Made by a program: the position numbers and the translations under genes. This document shows, piece by piece, positions 7,137 to 16,024 of a stretch of DNA of 64,000 nt. Source of the DNA: a virus; the IMG/VR virus record IMGVR_UViG_3300044653_000098, positions 62,001-126,000 of that record; one strand, 5' to 3'. Under the pieces are notes generated by a model. It searched no databases and was not told the DNA's origin. It worked only from the letters and a program-made list of their open reading frames with translations. The stretch's first letter is position 1, and each line of letters opens with the position of its first letter.

Positions 7137-9176
7137 TCACTGCTGGGGCGGAGGCGGCGTCTTCGGGTACCAGCGGCCGTTCTTGCTGTCGAGCAGCTCA
7201 GCGTCACGGTCCTTGCCCAGCTCGCGCTGGATGTGCGCACGGTCGACCCCGATCCCCTCTCTCTTGAGGATCGTGAGGATCTCGCTGGTCGCGATGCCCA
7301 TCCGGGAGCGCTCCGCGATCAGCGCGTAGGCCCGCAGCTTCCACGCCGGGGCGTTGCCCTGCGGGGTGTATCCCTGGGCGAAGGTGGTCAGGTCCGCCAG
7401 GGTGTCGCCCATCATCTCCTGGAACACGTCCAGCTGGGCCCTGCGCTCTTCCTCGCGGTCGATCACCGCGGTAGCTGCGGCGCTGCGCGCCGGGGCGGCT
7501 GCGGCCGGGGGCTCGGGCGCCAGGTTCTGGAACAGCTCGGAGCGGTTCCACCGCTCGGTGTAGTCCTCGCCCAGCACGGCGAGGTCGGCCTCGTCAAAGA
7601 CCGGCCGTATGGACGAGCAGCGGGCCGCGATCCGGTCGACCTTCGCGCGGTCCTCGGGGTGCTCGTCGCCGGGGTCGAGGCGGAAGAACTTCCACACCTT
7701 CAGCTTCCGGTCACGGTCGCCCATCCGCCAGATGAGCCCGGTGCCCCTGTGCTGGAGGCGGGAGATCGCCTTGGCCGCCGGGTCGGAGTCCGGGACCGCG
7801 GACCGGGCGTCCATCTCCGTCATCTGGCCGAGAGTAATTTTCAGGCCGCTCTGGCTCTTGAGGTCGCCGGAGCCGGCCTGGGAAACGGTTGGCCGCTGTG
7901 TGGTCCAGATTGGGTCGACCGCGGACGGCCGGCCTTTCCGGGTGATGTCGTTGGCCCAGGCGACCATCTGGACGTTGGAGACGCCGGCCAGCTGCTGCTT
8001 CTCCCGCGGGGCGTCGAGCATGAAAATGTCGGCCACCTCATCGCCCACGAGCATCACCGCGGGCTTGGCCCGGCTCGGCACGAGCTTGGTCCGGTGCCTG
8101 ACGGCGTTCTCGTCCCGGCGTCCCGCCACGAGCCGGTCGGCTGCCTTGAACATCAGGTATGCCTCCGCTCTGGTGGTGGCGACCCAGTCGATGCACGGGC
8201 GCAGGCCCTTGGCCCCGTTGTTGAGTACCTCGTCGTTGATCCATGGCTGGATCCACGGTCCCGACAGCGAGCCGCCGCCGAGGTCGACGCACCAGACGAT
8301 GACGTCCTCGCACGCGGAGAACTGCGCGATCAGGACGTTGAGAAGATTGCTCTTGCCCCAGCCCCGGATACCTGTCAGGAACGTTGCTACCTCGCGGAAC
8401 AGGATGCGGCCCAGCTCTCCGATCGCTGCGACGCCGATTGGGATGGGCTTGTTGATGGTGAGGACTTCGTCGTGCTCGGGGAACAGCACGGTCTCCTCAA
8501 AGATGTCTTCCTCGTTGAGGGTCATGATGGCCTCGCCACCGTGCTTGCCCCCCTCGAAGGTGATCGCTCCCGGGTCCATCTTCAGCGGGATGCAGAGCTT
8601 CTCCACACAGGTCCGCAGGGTGTTCAGGGTGACCGAGCCGTCCGTCGGGAGGCGCAGGTACACGATGCGGTTGCCTCGTGCCTCCTCGATCTGGATGATC
8701 GAGATGTTCAGCAGGCCGATCCGGGTGAAGGCCGCGATGAGCTTGCGCCGCTCTGCCGCTGCGGCGAACGACGCCGCGCGGGTGTTCGCCTGGTGGCTCT
8801 CCATGGCATGGCGTTCCCAGACCAGGCCGCCAGCGACAATCACGGCCCCGATAACCGCGACCAGAGAGACCAACGCCGGCCAGTGCCACACGCCGGTCAG
8901 CTTCGCATACACCAGCCATCCCGGAACAGTGACCGCGACCGCTATGGCGCAAATGACGACCGAGGAGGACTTCGACCGGATCGAGATCCCGGCCGCAACT
9001 GAGCCGGAGATCACGAGTGCGAGCGCCCCCGCCGGGAAAGCGTGGATCTTGGTGAGTGCGAACAGGAACAACGCCACGCCCACAGCCAGCCCGGTCTCGA
9101 TCATGTGCGTCCACACATGACGGGGTGCCGGGTCAAGGGACTTCGCCGGGGCGGGCTGGCTGCGGGTCGTGGTCAT
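7137..9176 (-). CDS. FtsK/TraB-type DNA translocase
   Basis: A 679-residue protein with four predicted membrane helices in the first ~120 residues, then an FtsK-like motor. The Walker A is GIRGWGKSN near residue 270 and the Walker B is VMLVGDE near residue 375. The last ~75 residues look like a winged-helix domain, as in the gamma domain of FtsK or the DNA-reading tail of TraB. This layout fits the single-protein translocases that move double-stranded DNA between actinomycete mycelia. In a phage setting it could instead pump or partition phage DNA. It is the last gene of a leftward operon; AGGAGG precedes the ATG. Confidence 0.85.
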   Translation of the reverse strand: MTTTRSQPAPAKSLDPAPRHVWTHMIETGLAVGVALFLFALTKIHAFPAGALALVISGSVAAGISIRSKSSSVVICAIAVAVTVPGWLVYAKLTGVWHWPALVSLVAVIGAVIVAGGLVWERHAMESHQANTRAASFAAAAERRKLIAAFTRIGLLNISIIQIEEARGNRIVYLRLPTDGSVTLNTLRTCVEKLCIPLKMDPGAITFEGGKHGGEAIMTLNEEDIFEETVLFPEHDEVLTINKPIPIGVAAIGELGRILFREVATFLTGIRGWGKSNLLNVLIAQFSACEDVIVWCVDLGGGSLSGPWIQPWINDEVLNNGAKGLRPCIDWVATTRAEAYLMFKAADRLVAGRRDENAVRHRTKLVPSRAKPAVMLVGDEVADIFMLDAPREKQQLAGVSNVQMVAWANDITRKGRPSAVDPIWTTQRPTVSQAGSGDLKSQSGLKITLGQMTEMDARSAVPDSDPAAKAISRLQHRGTGLIWRMGDRDRKLKVWKFFRLDPGDEHPEDRAKVDRIAARCSSIRPVFDEADLAVLGEDYTERWNRSELFQNLAPEPPAAAAPARSAAATAVIDREEERRAQLDVFQEMMGDTLADLTTFAQGYTPQGNAPAWKLRAYALIAERSRMGIATSEILTILKREGIGVDRAHIQRELGKDRDAELLDSKNGRWYPKTPPPPQQ

Positions 9177-9185
9177 CTTGTCCTC

Positions 9186-10925
9186 CTACTGGGTCAGCCA
9201 GAGACGGTGCGCCGCGCGGTGCGTGGCGAACGCGTCGCTTGCCGCATCCCCCGTGCTGGCGAGAGCTGAGCCGTACTCCCTCAGGCTCTCGATGAACGCC
9301 GGGTGGATGTGCTCGTCCGTCATCCCGTCAGCGGCCGCCTGGACTGCTTTGCCGATCACGCTGGGCAGCTCGGCCATCCGCTTAGCCCACTGGTCCAGGT
9401 CGTCGCCGCTGGTGGGATGGAACGTGGCAATGTGGTCGTGGACGGCCTCCTCGACCGCATCAAGGTTTCCTGACATAGGGCCTCCTCTAGTTGATGGTGC
9501 TCGCTGCCTGCGCACCTGCGGTGCTTGCAGCCGGGGTGCCGGAGCGGGGGCCGACCTTGGTGCTCCCTGCGGGGAAGCTGGTGCCGGAGCGGGGTTTGGC
9601 TTGCTCTGGCGCTCCTGCTCCCGCCTGGCGCGCTCGCGCTCTCTCCGTTCCTCCCTCATCCGCTTGTTCCAGACCTCCTGCCAGCGGCGGCCAAGCTGAG
9701 CGCCGCTGAGCAGACCTGGAATCCGGCGCTGCCGGGGTTCTCCCAGCCGCGGGACCGGGCGCCATTTGCCTGGAGCCCAGTTGCCTTTGCCCTGGACTTT
9801 GCGCAGCTTGCGCCTGCGGTGCAGCTGGCGCAGTCCTGCAGCCAGGGCGATGGGAGCCAGAATCCGGTCCCGCCACCGTGGCCGCTGGCTGCGGATGTGC
9901 TGGCGCAGGGCTCTTCGCTGAGCCCTGGTCTGCTTGCGCAGTGTCCTGCGGCGCTGCCCGCGCAGCCGCCGGCCGTGGCCTTTGGCTCCAGGACCCCACT
10001 GAACCTGCGGGCCGCCTGCGGGACGGACCGCCCCTGGCTGCCGCCGCCGGAGCCTGGCCGGGACGAGCTTTCGCAGTCTCCTGCGTGCCCGCCCAGGCTT
10101 AGGCGTGCTGCCTGTCGGGATGCCCGGAGGCCGTCCGCCAGCTGGCCGCAGACCGCGGCGTCCGCGCACCCGCGGGCGGCTGCCCGTGCCTGGCCGTGCG
10201 CCTGAGCCTCCAGCAGTCCGGGGACGGTGCGGGATGAACCGCCTGATGCCCCCTCGCGGACGGCTGGCGGTACCCGGGCGCCGCCCGCCTCCTGGGCGCC
10301 CGCCCGCCGGGCGTGAGCCCGCTGGACGGTGTGGCCGGTGCGGCAGGAACCTCCGCATGCCACGACGTGGGCCGCCCGCACCGGTTCCTGTGCCGGAGCG
10401 CCGTCGACCCGCGCCCGGACCAGTTCCCGAACGGCGCCTTCCGCTCCCCAGACCGCCGCCTGGGGACATAGTGCGCCTGCGCGAGCGCCCGGACGATCCG
10501 GAAGCGCCTGACCCGGAGCGCCTGCCCCGTCCCAGGCCCAGACCGCCGCGCCCTGATCCGCCGCCGGATCTCCGGCCTCCGCCCGCACTGCCGCGCGAGC
10601 GGCCGCCTCCGCCGAGCCTCGGCAGTACCCTCCCGCCCGAGGACCGGCTGCTTGAGCGCCGCTCCCTGCGGGACGAGCTGCCCGGAGGCCGTGCGAAGTG
10701 CTTCCGGATACGCGGGTACTGCCAGATTCCGGCTGCCCCGGTCCCGGCTGCCCCGGTCCCGGCCGCTGCCATCTCCACCGGGCCTGCGCCGAAACCGTGG
10801 ACAGCTCCGACCACGGCCGCGATGCCTCCCAGCAGATAGAGAATCGGCCTGCGGCCCCGGACATGCCCCGGGCGTTCCTGCGGGCCTGCACGCGGCTCTT
10901 CATCGAGGGTCTCTTCATCAGCCAC
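9186..10925 (-). CDS. Arg/Gly/Pro-rich membrane protein with an internal start for its C-terminal domain
   Basis: A 579-residue open frame. It starts at GTG 10925 with AGGAGG upstream, overlapping the preceding stop by 8 bases. One hydrophobic helix (residues ~29-46) is followed by ~350 extremely basic, low-complexity residues. The last 96 residues are ordinary and acidic, and an ATG at 9476 with its own GGAGG could also yield them as a separate product. Basic membrane proteins of this kind lie beside traB in Streptomyces conjugative plasmids as spread (Spd) proteins; that link rests on position and composition, not on a recognised domain. Confidence 0.6.
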   Translation of the reverse strand: MADEETLDEEPRAGPQERPGHVRGRRPILYLLGGIAAVVGAVHGFGAGPVEMAAAGTGAAGTGAAGIWQYPRIRKHFARPPGSSSRRERRSSSRSSGGRVLPRLGGGGRSRGSAGGGRRSGGGSGRGGLGLGRGRRSGSGASGSSGRSRRRTMSPGGGLGSGRRRSGTGPGAGRRRSGTGTGAGGPRRGMRRFLPHRPHRPAGSRPAGGRPGGGRRPGTASRPRGGIRRFIPHRPRTAGGSGARPGTGSRPRVRGRRGLRPAGGRPPGIPTGSTPKPGRARRRLRKLVPARLRRRQPGAVRPAGGPQVQWGPGAKGHGRRLRGQRRRTLRKQTRAQRRALRQHIRSQRPRWRDRILAPIALAAGLRQLHRRRKLRKVQGKGNWAPGKWRPVPRLGEPRQRRIPGLLSGAQLGRRWQEVWNKRMREERRERERARREQERQSKPNPAPAPASPQGAPRSAPAPAPRLQAPQVRRQRAPSTRGGPMSGNLDAVEEAVHDHIATFHPTSGDDLDQWAKRMAELPSVIGKAVQAAADGMTDEHIHPAFIESLREYGSALASTGDAASDAFATHRAAHRLWLTQ

Positions 10926-11691
10926 TAGCCACCTCCTGTGCCATTCCTCGTGCTGCTGCCAGCACCTGCCTTGCGATGTGACGACTGCTCAGGCCGTACG
11001 CTTCGCGGAGCCCCCGCTCAGTGAAGCTCGTGCCCTTGCGGATTTCCTTGGAGATTTCTTGCACGAGCTGGCGCATCGCCGGGTCGGTGTCGAGCTTCGG
11101 CTTCGGGCCGCGCTTCGCGTTGATGCTGACCACGTTCTTCTCGCGCTGCTTTTCGGTGTGCTCGGTCACCACCACCGGGCGCTTGGGCTTCGGCTGCCTG
11201 CGCAGCTCCTCGGCTGCCTTGGCCTTGGCCACCGCGTCCTTGACCAGCCCGAGCCCAATGCCCAGCGCGATGGTGGCGACGAGCGGCGCAACGGCGCTGC
11301 CCAGCTTCACGACGATTCCGGCGTGCAGCCCGTCGTGCACGGCGTTTCCCAGGATCGATACCGTCAGTGCTCCGGTCGTCACGATCCATGCCCAGCCGCG
11401 GGTGCGCCACCGGGTGTCCCCGCGCAGAGCGCACAGGAACAGCCGCAGCTCCCCCAGGGCAATGAGCCAGTCAATTATGATGGGATAGCCAGCGGCCCAG
11501 GGCTCGTGAAGATGAAGGTAGTTAATAGCGAGAGCGAACAGGCCCCGGTAGGACTCCCCGAAAGCCCACGATGTTGCCGAAATGATGATTACTGTCAGGC
11601 CCCACATGGTAATGGGGTCTGCGCGCTGAAGCGCCTTGCTCAGGTTGCCTGCGTGTGCAGCTGCGCGGAACCTGGTCATCCTGCCGGCCAT
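10918..11691 (-). CDS. DUF2637-type membrane protein, plasmid-spread (SpdB-like) family
   Basis: A 257-residue protein with about four transmembrane segments in the first 140 residues, a charged linker, and a C-terminal helix-turn-helix-like tail (SFTERGLREAYGLSSRHIARQVL). This is the layout of the DUF2637 family, common on actinobacterial conjugative plasmids and integrative elements. The start at 11691 follows CCAGGAGGG. It heads the leftward operon with the basic membrane protein and the translocase, the order expected for a transfer/spread module. Confidence 0.75.
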   Translation of the reverse strand: MAGRMTRFRAAAHAGNLSKALQRADPITMWGLTVIIISATSWAFGESYRGLFALAINYLHLHEPWAAGYPIIIDWLIALGELRLFLCALRGDTRWRTRGWAWIVTTGALTVSILGNAVHDGLHAGIVVKLGSAVAPLVATIALGIGLGLVKDAVAKAKAAEELRRQPKPKRPVVVTEHTEKQREKNVVSINAKRGPKPKLDTDPAMRQLVQEISKEIRKGTSFTERGLREAYGLSSRHIARQVLAAARGMAQEVASG

Positions 11692-11809
11692 CCCGGACCC
11701 TCCTGGGTTCGTAGTCGGGTGGTTACAGCTCTCGGTGCGAGTTACTGTAGCCATAACGATTGTGGAACGCGATTGTTCCTGCGTATGCTGGCCTGTTCGG
11801 TGTTTGCCT

Positions 11810-11840
11810 TTGACACAGTGCTGGCCCTCGCCATTTAGAT
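11810..11840 (+). promoter_or_regulatory. Candidate promoter, rightward
   Basis: TTGACA at 11810-11815 is a perfect -35. TTTAGA or TTAGAT stands 18-19 bases downstream. It points toward the gene at 11876 and away from the DUF2637 operon. Confidence 0.45.
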
Positions 11841-11875
11841 GGACGCACTTATGCCGCCGTCGCCGTGGCCTGCCG

Positions 11876-12271
11876 ATGAACGCGGTCATGGACAGGAACC
11901 TAAGCCGTTTGCTCCAGACGGGGCACTCGATTCCCGCAGATCTCCAGCAAGACGACACCGGCCCGCAGGTAGACGCGGCGGCGGCCGGGTGGGCACGGGT
12001 GCGCCAGATCCGCGGTACACAGGCCGATCCGAGGATGCCCCGCGAGCAGACTCCGTCCCCGGAGCCGGGGCAGCCGCCGGTCAACCACGCGCTGAGGCAG
12101 TTCCTGGCCACCGGCTCCTCGGCACCTCCGAGTGTGCGTGCCACCGGCCGCACGCCGCAGGCTCCCAGCGAGGTGCCGCCTGCCAAGGATGACGGCCGGT
12201 GGACCGGCCCCGGTTCAGCAGCGGCCGCGGTCCCGGTTGGCCTGGAGCAGGCGATGGGGCAGGACCGGTAG
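11876..12271 (+). CDS. Proline-rich protein of unknown function
   Basis: A 131-residue hydrophilic protein rich in Pro, Gln and Ser with no recognised domain. Codon third positions are GC-biased, which supports coding. The start at 11876 is uncertain: ATG 11888 is an alternative and neither has a clear ribosome site. It is divergent from the DUF2637 operon. An overlapping +1 frame (11839-12192) looks less like protein. Confidence 0.45.
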   Translation: MNAVMDRNLSRLLQTGHSIPADLQQDDTGPQVDAAAAGWARVRQIRGTQADPRMPREQTPSPEPGQPPVNHALRQFLATGSSAPPSVRATGRTPQAPSEVPPAKDDGRWTGPGSAAAAVPVGLEQAMGQDR

Positions 12272-12607
12272 CCGCCCCGTATAAGGTGCAGGCGCGGCTC
12301 CTGGCTTCTCTTGACCGGGGTTGTCTGGGAGCCGTGCCGCAGATGTCTCAGGCACGACAGCTGTCCCGTGCCCCTCCTGGGAAGGGCACGGTCCCGAGCC
12401 CGGAGTCTGAGACGCGGAGACGAGGGAGGGGCCTTTAAGCAGGTCCCCTGTAGGTCCCTCCCGACTCTCGGCGCCGGAAGATCACGACTTGGCACCTCCC
12501 CTTTTTGCGGTCTTGTCATTTTCTGGACACGACCGGTAGCCTCCAGCCGATAAGAGACGCCCCTGAGGCGCAGGTCACTGGTCTTGCACCTCGGCTAGGG
12601 GGCGTTC
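12272..12607. other. Intergenic region with hairpin and promoter
   Basis: No gene is supported here. A hairpin (CCGTGCCC 12366-12373, GGGCACGG 12384-12391) could end the upstream transcript. A promoter-like pair lies at 12513-12518 (TTGTCA) and 12537-12542 (TAGCCT), spacing 18, ahead of the gene at 12608. Confidence 0.5.
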
Positions 12608-12949
12608 ATGAATGCTGCTGCGAAGGTCCGGCATGAGCCGGCCGTCTACTTCGTCACCGTCCTGGGCACGCTCGTCGCGCTCATCGTGGCGTTCGCCCAC
12701 CTCTCCCAGACCGATGCCGCCTACCTCGGCATGCTGGTTACCGGGCTGGGCACGATCATCACCGCCCTGCTGGCCCAGCCGCGCCACGTCGCGGTCATCG
12801 GCGGGGCGGCCGCTGACATCCTGCAGTCCCTCGTGCTGTTCAAGATTCACATGAGCAGCGGGGAGCAGGCCGCGATCCTCCAGGCGGTGGCGCTGCTCAC
12901 TGGCTACCTGGCGATGCGGCCGAACCTCACGCCCGACCACAGCGACTGA
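12608..12949 (+). CDS. Small membrane protein, possible holin
   Basis: A 113-residue protein with two clear hydrophobic helices (~15-32 and ~40-57) and a third weaker one near the C-terminus. Size and topology match phage holins, which permeabilise the membrane for the endolysin. The endolysin gene is far away (39899) and no holin family signature is recognised, so this is only one possibility. GGGGGCG precedes the ATG. Confidence 0.6.
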   Translation: MNAAAKVRHEPAVYFVTVLGTLVALIVAFAHLSQTDAAYLGMLVTGLGTIITALLAQPRHVAVIGGAAADILQSLVLFKIHMSSGEQAAILQAVALLTGYLAMRPNLTPDHSD

Positions 12950-12973
12950 TCCGGGCGGAGCGGGGACCAGCAC

Positions 12974-13702
12974 ATGATGTTCATCGGTGGTATTTGCGTT
13001 TCCCAGGAACAGGCCGTCCATGCCCTCGACGTCCTGCGCGAAAGCCCTGGGATGATGGTCCGGCAGCCTCTCCAGCGGGCCGGGAACCCGCTGGCGGCCT
13101 GCGACTACCACGCGGCCGCAGCGCCGTACCGTTCCCGGCCCCAGGATGTGCCTGCGGCCGGCCGGGGCGCTGCCGGGCGGCACCTGACCAAGCCCGCGTT
13201 CGTGCTCGCGGTTGAGACAGCCCTGGCCCTCGACCGCCAGGCGGACGAGCGCAAGGCCGAGCTGGAGCGTGCGGTGGCTGCTCTGCAGCCACCTGTGTCC
13301 CGCGAGGATGTCGACGCGGCCATGGCAGCCTTCGCCGTTGATTGCTCTTACGTGACCTCGATGGCCAATAACGCCGTCGCGGTCCTGCGCAAGCGCTACG
13401 CCACGGGCCGGAGGTTTGCCCTCCGCGCGGCCTCCCAGGCGGCCGTGGCGCTGTGCTCCAGCCGTCCGGGTGCGTTCCGGTGCGCCGCGGTCGCGCCGTG
13501 CGGGACGGGAGACTGCAGGCTCGCCCGCGGGGTGCTGGCGGGGCTCGACATCCCGGCCGGCCGGGAAGCACGCGGCCCGGCGCTGGCCCGCCCGGGCAAC
13601 CATGTGGCGGCCGGGGACCGGTTCGCGCCTGATGTCATGCTCGACTCGCTGCTGGAGCGGCAGCCCTGGATCGCTGGCGGGGGTTTGTCTGTCGCCGTAT
13701 AG
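12974..13702 (+). CDS. Unknown protein sharing a domain with the sigma-like protein at 25411
   Basis: A 242-residue protein. Residues ~8-45 contain VLRESPGMMVRQPLQRAG, closely matching VLRSAPGIMVRQPLAKAG in the C-terminal part of the sigma-like protein at 25411-26499. The shared block looks like a small helical DNA- or protein-binding module. The remainder is Ala-rich and basic, with a scattered group of cysteines near residues 160-185. Function unknown. It lies alone between two membrane-protein genes and is followed by a strong hairpin. Confidence 0.6.
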   Translation: MMFIGGICVSQEQAVHALDVLRESPGMMVRQPLQRAGNPLAACDYHAAAAPYRSRPQDVPAAGRGAAGRHLTKPAFVLAVETALALDRQADERKAELERAVAALQPPVSREDVDAAMAAFAVDCSYVTSMANNAVAVLRKRYATGRRFALRAASQAAVALCSSRPGAFRCAAVAPCGTGDCRLARGVLAGLDIPAGREARGPALARPGNHVAAGDRFAPDVMLDSLLERQPWIAGGGLSVAV

Positions 13703-13770
13703 TGACCGGTGCCTCCAGCCATCGCGCTGGGTGGCGGACAGCCCAGCAGGCGAGCAGGGCTGATGAAGCA

Positions 13771-13802
13771 GAGGGCCGGGGCCTACCGTGATCCCGGCCC
13801 TC
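13771..13802 (+). terminator. Intrinsic-type hairpin
   Basis: GAGGGCCGGG (13771-13780) pairs perfectly with CCCGGCCCTC (13793-13802) across a 12-base loop, between the genes at 12974 and 13825. TATGCT at about 13813 lies just after it and could be the -10 of the next gene. Confidence 0.6.
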
Positions 13803-13824
13803 CTGCATCTCCTATGCTCTCCCG

Positions 13825-14466
13825 GTGCCTGAAGTCCCTACCCTGCGCGAGAAGTGGCCCTCCATCCTGGCCACAGTGATCATTGCCCCAGCATCAGCGT
13901 GGCTGCTGAGTTTCGCCGGGGTGGCCGGCACCGTCACCGGGATCGCCGTCGGCAGCGCGCTGTCGGGCACGGCCGGGTCGGTGGTCGAGCGGTGGATCCG
14001 GCTGTCTCACCAGGCAGCCGCCCGCAAGCTGACCGAGCACAAGGCAGCATCCGCCCACGGCCGCCAGCCTCCTGCGCATGCGGAGGTGGAGGATCCCTGG
14101 GAGAGCTACTACCGGCCGGGCACGGCGGTGCGGCGTTTCGACATCCCGTGGCGCAGGGCGGCGCTGTGGGCAGCAGCCGCCATCGTGCTGTCCGGAGGAT
14201 CGGTAGTGGTGGCCCAGGCGGTCAGCCACCGTTCGGCCAGCGATCTGGTGCGGGGGATACCGGCGCGGCGTCGACCAGTGCCTGAGAACACGGTTGCTCC
14301 CGTTCCGTCCTATTCTCCGTCACCTTATGTAAGCCCTACGCCGGCCGTGACCCCCAGCTCATCACCCTCCGTCACGCCCAGCCCTTCGTCGTCGCCTTCC
14401 CCCACACCGGTCCCCTCCTCCACCCCGACGCCGGTCATCAGTCCGTCTCCGATAATCCCGGAGTGA
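13825..14466 (+). CDS. Membrane protein with a Ser/Pro-rich tail
   Basis: A 213-residue protein. Hydrophobic helices at ~13-32, ~35-50 and ~112-130 flank a charged loop. The last ~70 residues are a Pro/Ser/Thr repeat-like tail (SPSP, PTPV), likely extracellular. The GTG start at 13825 is 6 bases after a TATGCT -10-like box, which suggests a leaderless mRNA. No family recognised; a role in cell-surface interaction or superinfection exclusion would be a guess. Confidence 0.65.
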   Translation: MPEVPTLREKWPSILATVIIAPASAWLLSFAGVAGTVTGIAVGSALSGTAGSVVERWIRLSHQAAARKLTEHKAASAHGRQPPAHAEVEDPWESYYRPGTAVRRFDIPWRRAALWAAAAIVLSGGSVVVAQAVSHRSASDLVRGIPARRRPVPENTVAPVPSYSPSPYVSPTPAVTPSSSPSVTPSPSSSPSPTPVPSSTPTPVISPSPIIPE

Positions 14467-14497
14467 GGATCGTCGCTGATCTGACGATGGCGCGGGC

Positions 14498-14941
14498 ATG
14501 AATGTCGTCACGGCGCCTGACCCGCGCTCTGCGCGGCTGCCGGTCCGGAGTCTTCTGCTCATCGCCGCGCTCTGCGTGCTCGCGGTCTTCTACACGATCC
14601 ACATGCGCCAGTGCCAGTCCGAGGCGTGGCGGATCATCGGCTCGCGCGACCCCTCCGGCGCTTGGTACGGGTTCTGGTCGGGGCTGGGCGGCTCGCTGCC
14701 GGACATCGCGCTGTTCACCGGGGTGACGGCGTGGTATCTGCACCACACCTGCCATATGAGCCCCTGGTGCCTGCGCTGGGGCAAGTTCGAGGCTGCCGGA
14801 GGGGTGTTCAGGCTGTGCCGTCACCACCACCCAGACATCGACGCGCTGAAGCATCTCTCGCGCCGCGACATGATTCACAAGCTGCACCGGGAGCACCTGG
14901 ACCGGACCTCTCGCAGAGCGCCGGCCAAGCCCAGGGCATGA
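14498..14941 (+). CDS. Membrane protein with Cys/His motif
   Basis: A 147-residue protein with helices at ~18-36 and ~62-80, followed by HHTCHMSPWC and CRHHHPD. The Cys/His spacing could bind a metal on one side of the membrane. Its stop overlaps the start of the potassium-channel-like gene (ATGA at 14938), so the two are likely translationally coupled. They may work together. Confidence 0.65.
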   Translation: MNVVTAPDPRSARLPVRSLLLIAALCVLAVFYTIHMRQCQSEAWRIIGSRDPSGAWYGFWSGLGGSLPDIALFTGVTAWYLHHTCHMSPWCLRWGKFEAAGGVFRLCRHHHPDIDALKHLSRRDMIHKLHREHLDRTSRRAPAKPRA

Positions 14942-15294
14942 ACGGCCACCACAAGGCCGCGCTCGCGACGATCTCGGCCTGCTCGGCCCTCACGATGCTG
15001 TGGGGCTGGCTGTTCTCGCTGGCCGAGCAGCTGCCGGCCACCACCGGCCTGTACTGGTCGGTGATCACCGCGGCGACCGTCGGCTACGGCGACGTGATCC
15101 CGCACAACCCGCTGGGCCGGCTGATTGCCGTGGCCGCCGCCATCACCGCGATCCCGCTCTACTCGGCCAGCGTCGGCCTGTTCATCGGGGGAGTGGCTGC
15201 CCGGGTCATCCACAACGTTGTGCACGATGCCAAGACCGAGATCAAGGACCATGTCGAGGAGCGTCTGCGGCATCATCTGCAAAACCGCATGTAG
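14938..15294 (+). CDS. Minimal potassium-channel-like pore protein
   Basis: A 118-residue protein with two transmembrane helices enclosing a pore loop that reads TAATVGYGDVIP. TVGYGD is the potassium selectivity filter of two-helix channels (Ion_trans_2 type); four copies would make one pore. The C-terminal helix is charged (HVEERLRHHLQ). Viral two-helix K+ channels are known from algal viruses, where they depolarise the host membrane. Finding the filter in a presumed actinophage suggests control of membrane potential during entry, lysis or exclusion. That role is inference. Confidence 0.85.
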   Translation: MNGHHKAALATISACSALTMLWGWLFSLAEQLPATTGLYWSVITAATVGYGDVIPHNPLGRLIAVAAAITAIPLYSASVGLFIGGVAARVIHNVVHDAKTEIKDHVEERLRHHLQNRM

Positions 15295-15364
15295 CCTGCG
15301 CGTTCGCCTGCGCTGGGCACCTCACCTGCGGTAAGTTCACCGCGCAGCCTCCGGAAGGGACGCC

Positions 15365-15970
15365 ATGAGCAAGCAGCTGGGCCGCCGCGACGCACTCCGG
15401 ATCGAGGCGCTGCACGCCGCGGTCGCTTTCGCGGCCTCGGCTGAACCGGAGGTAGTGCTGCTTGCAGTAGCCGACGACTGTTTCGGCTGGCTCGTACGGC
15501 ACGAGACGGAGAAGCTCGCCGTCTCCGTTAAGGTGACCCGTCCCGATGGGACAGTCGCATTCACCGCCCAGCTCACCCAGTCAGCAGGAGAAGGGAACAC
15601 GCCGCTCATGACCGCTATGTTCGACGCAGACACCGCCACCATCACTATCGAGCCGGAAGACTCGATGAACCAGCCGACCGGCGACAGCCTGACCGTTGCG
15701 CAGAGCGACAACGGCACGCCGACGACCGGCGGCGCCCCGGCCACGCCTGGCACGATCGCCAACGTCACCTACACCACCGACGACAACGGCGCGATCACCG
15801 ACGTCACGGTCGCTCCGGTGGCCACGGGCTCGGTCACGATCACGGTGTCGGACCCGAGCGCGCCGGGCGTGGCCCCGTTCACCAACACCTTCGACGTCGC
15901 TGCGGGCGCAACTGCGTCGCTGGTCGGCGCCGTCACGGTCAACGCAGGGGCGAACTCGCCTTCTGCCTGA
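15365..15970 (+). CDS. Unknown protein with a beta-rich C-terminal half
   Basis: A 201-residue protein. The N-terminal ~50 residues look helical, and the rest is Thr/Val/Ala-rich with alternating strands, as in immunoglobulin-like or other virion-surface domains. GGAAGGG lies upstream of the ATG. A virion role is plausible but not shown. It is followed by a strong hairpin. Confidence 0.6.
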   Translation: MSKQLGRRDALRIEALHAAVAFAASAEPEVVLLAVADDCFGWLVRHETEKLAVSVKVTRPDGTVAFTAQLTQSAGEGNTPLMTAMFDADTATITIEPEDSMNQPTGDSLTVAQSDNGTPTTGGAPATPGTIANVTYTTDDNGAITDVTVAPVATGSVTITVSDPSAPGVAPFTNTFDVAAGATASLVGAVTVNAGANSPSA

Positions 15971-16024
15971 TTTACCGGACGATGCCCAGGACGTGAGCCC
16001 TGAGGCACGTGCCGGCGCAGCCGG

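Noticed and set aside
7131-9002. 623-residue rightward frame opposite the FtsK/TraB-type gene
   Set aside because: Low-complexity composition and no ribosome site, whereas the leftward frame has Walker motifs and membrane helices.
9656-10918. Alternative 420-residue leftward frame overlapping the basic membrane protein
   Set aside because: Its start lacks the AGGAGG spacing of GTG 10925 and its translation lacks the membrane helix and the charged helical region of the chosen frame.
12199-12438. 79-residue frame after the gene at 11876
   Set aside because: Composition looks non-coding and it spans a hairpin; no ribosome site.
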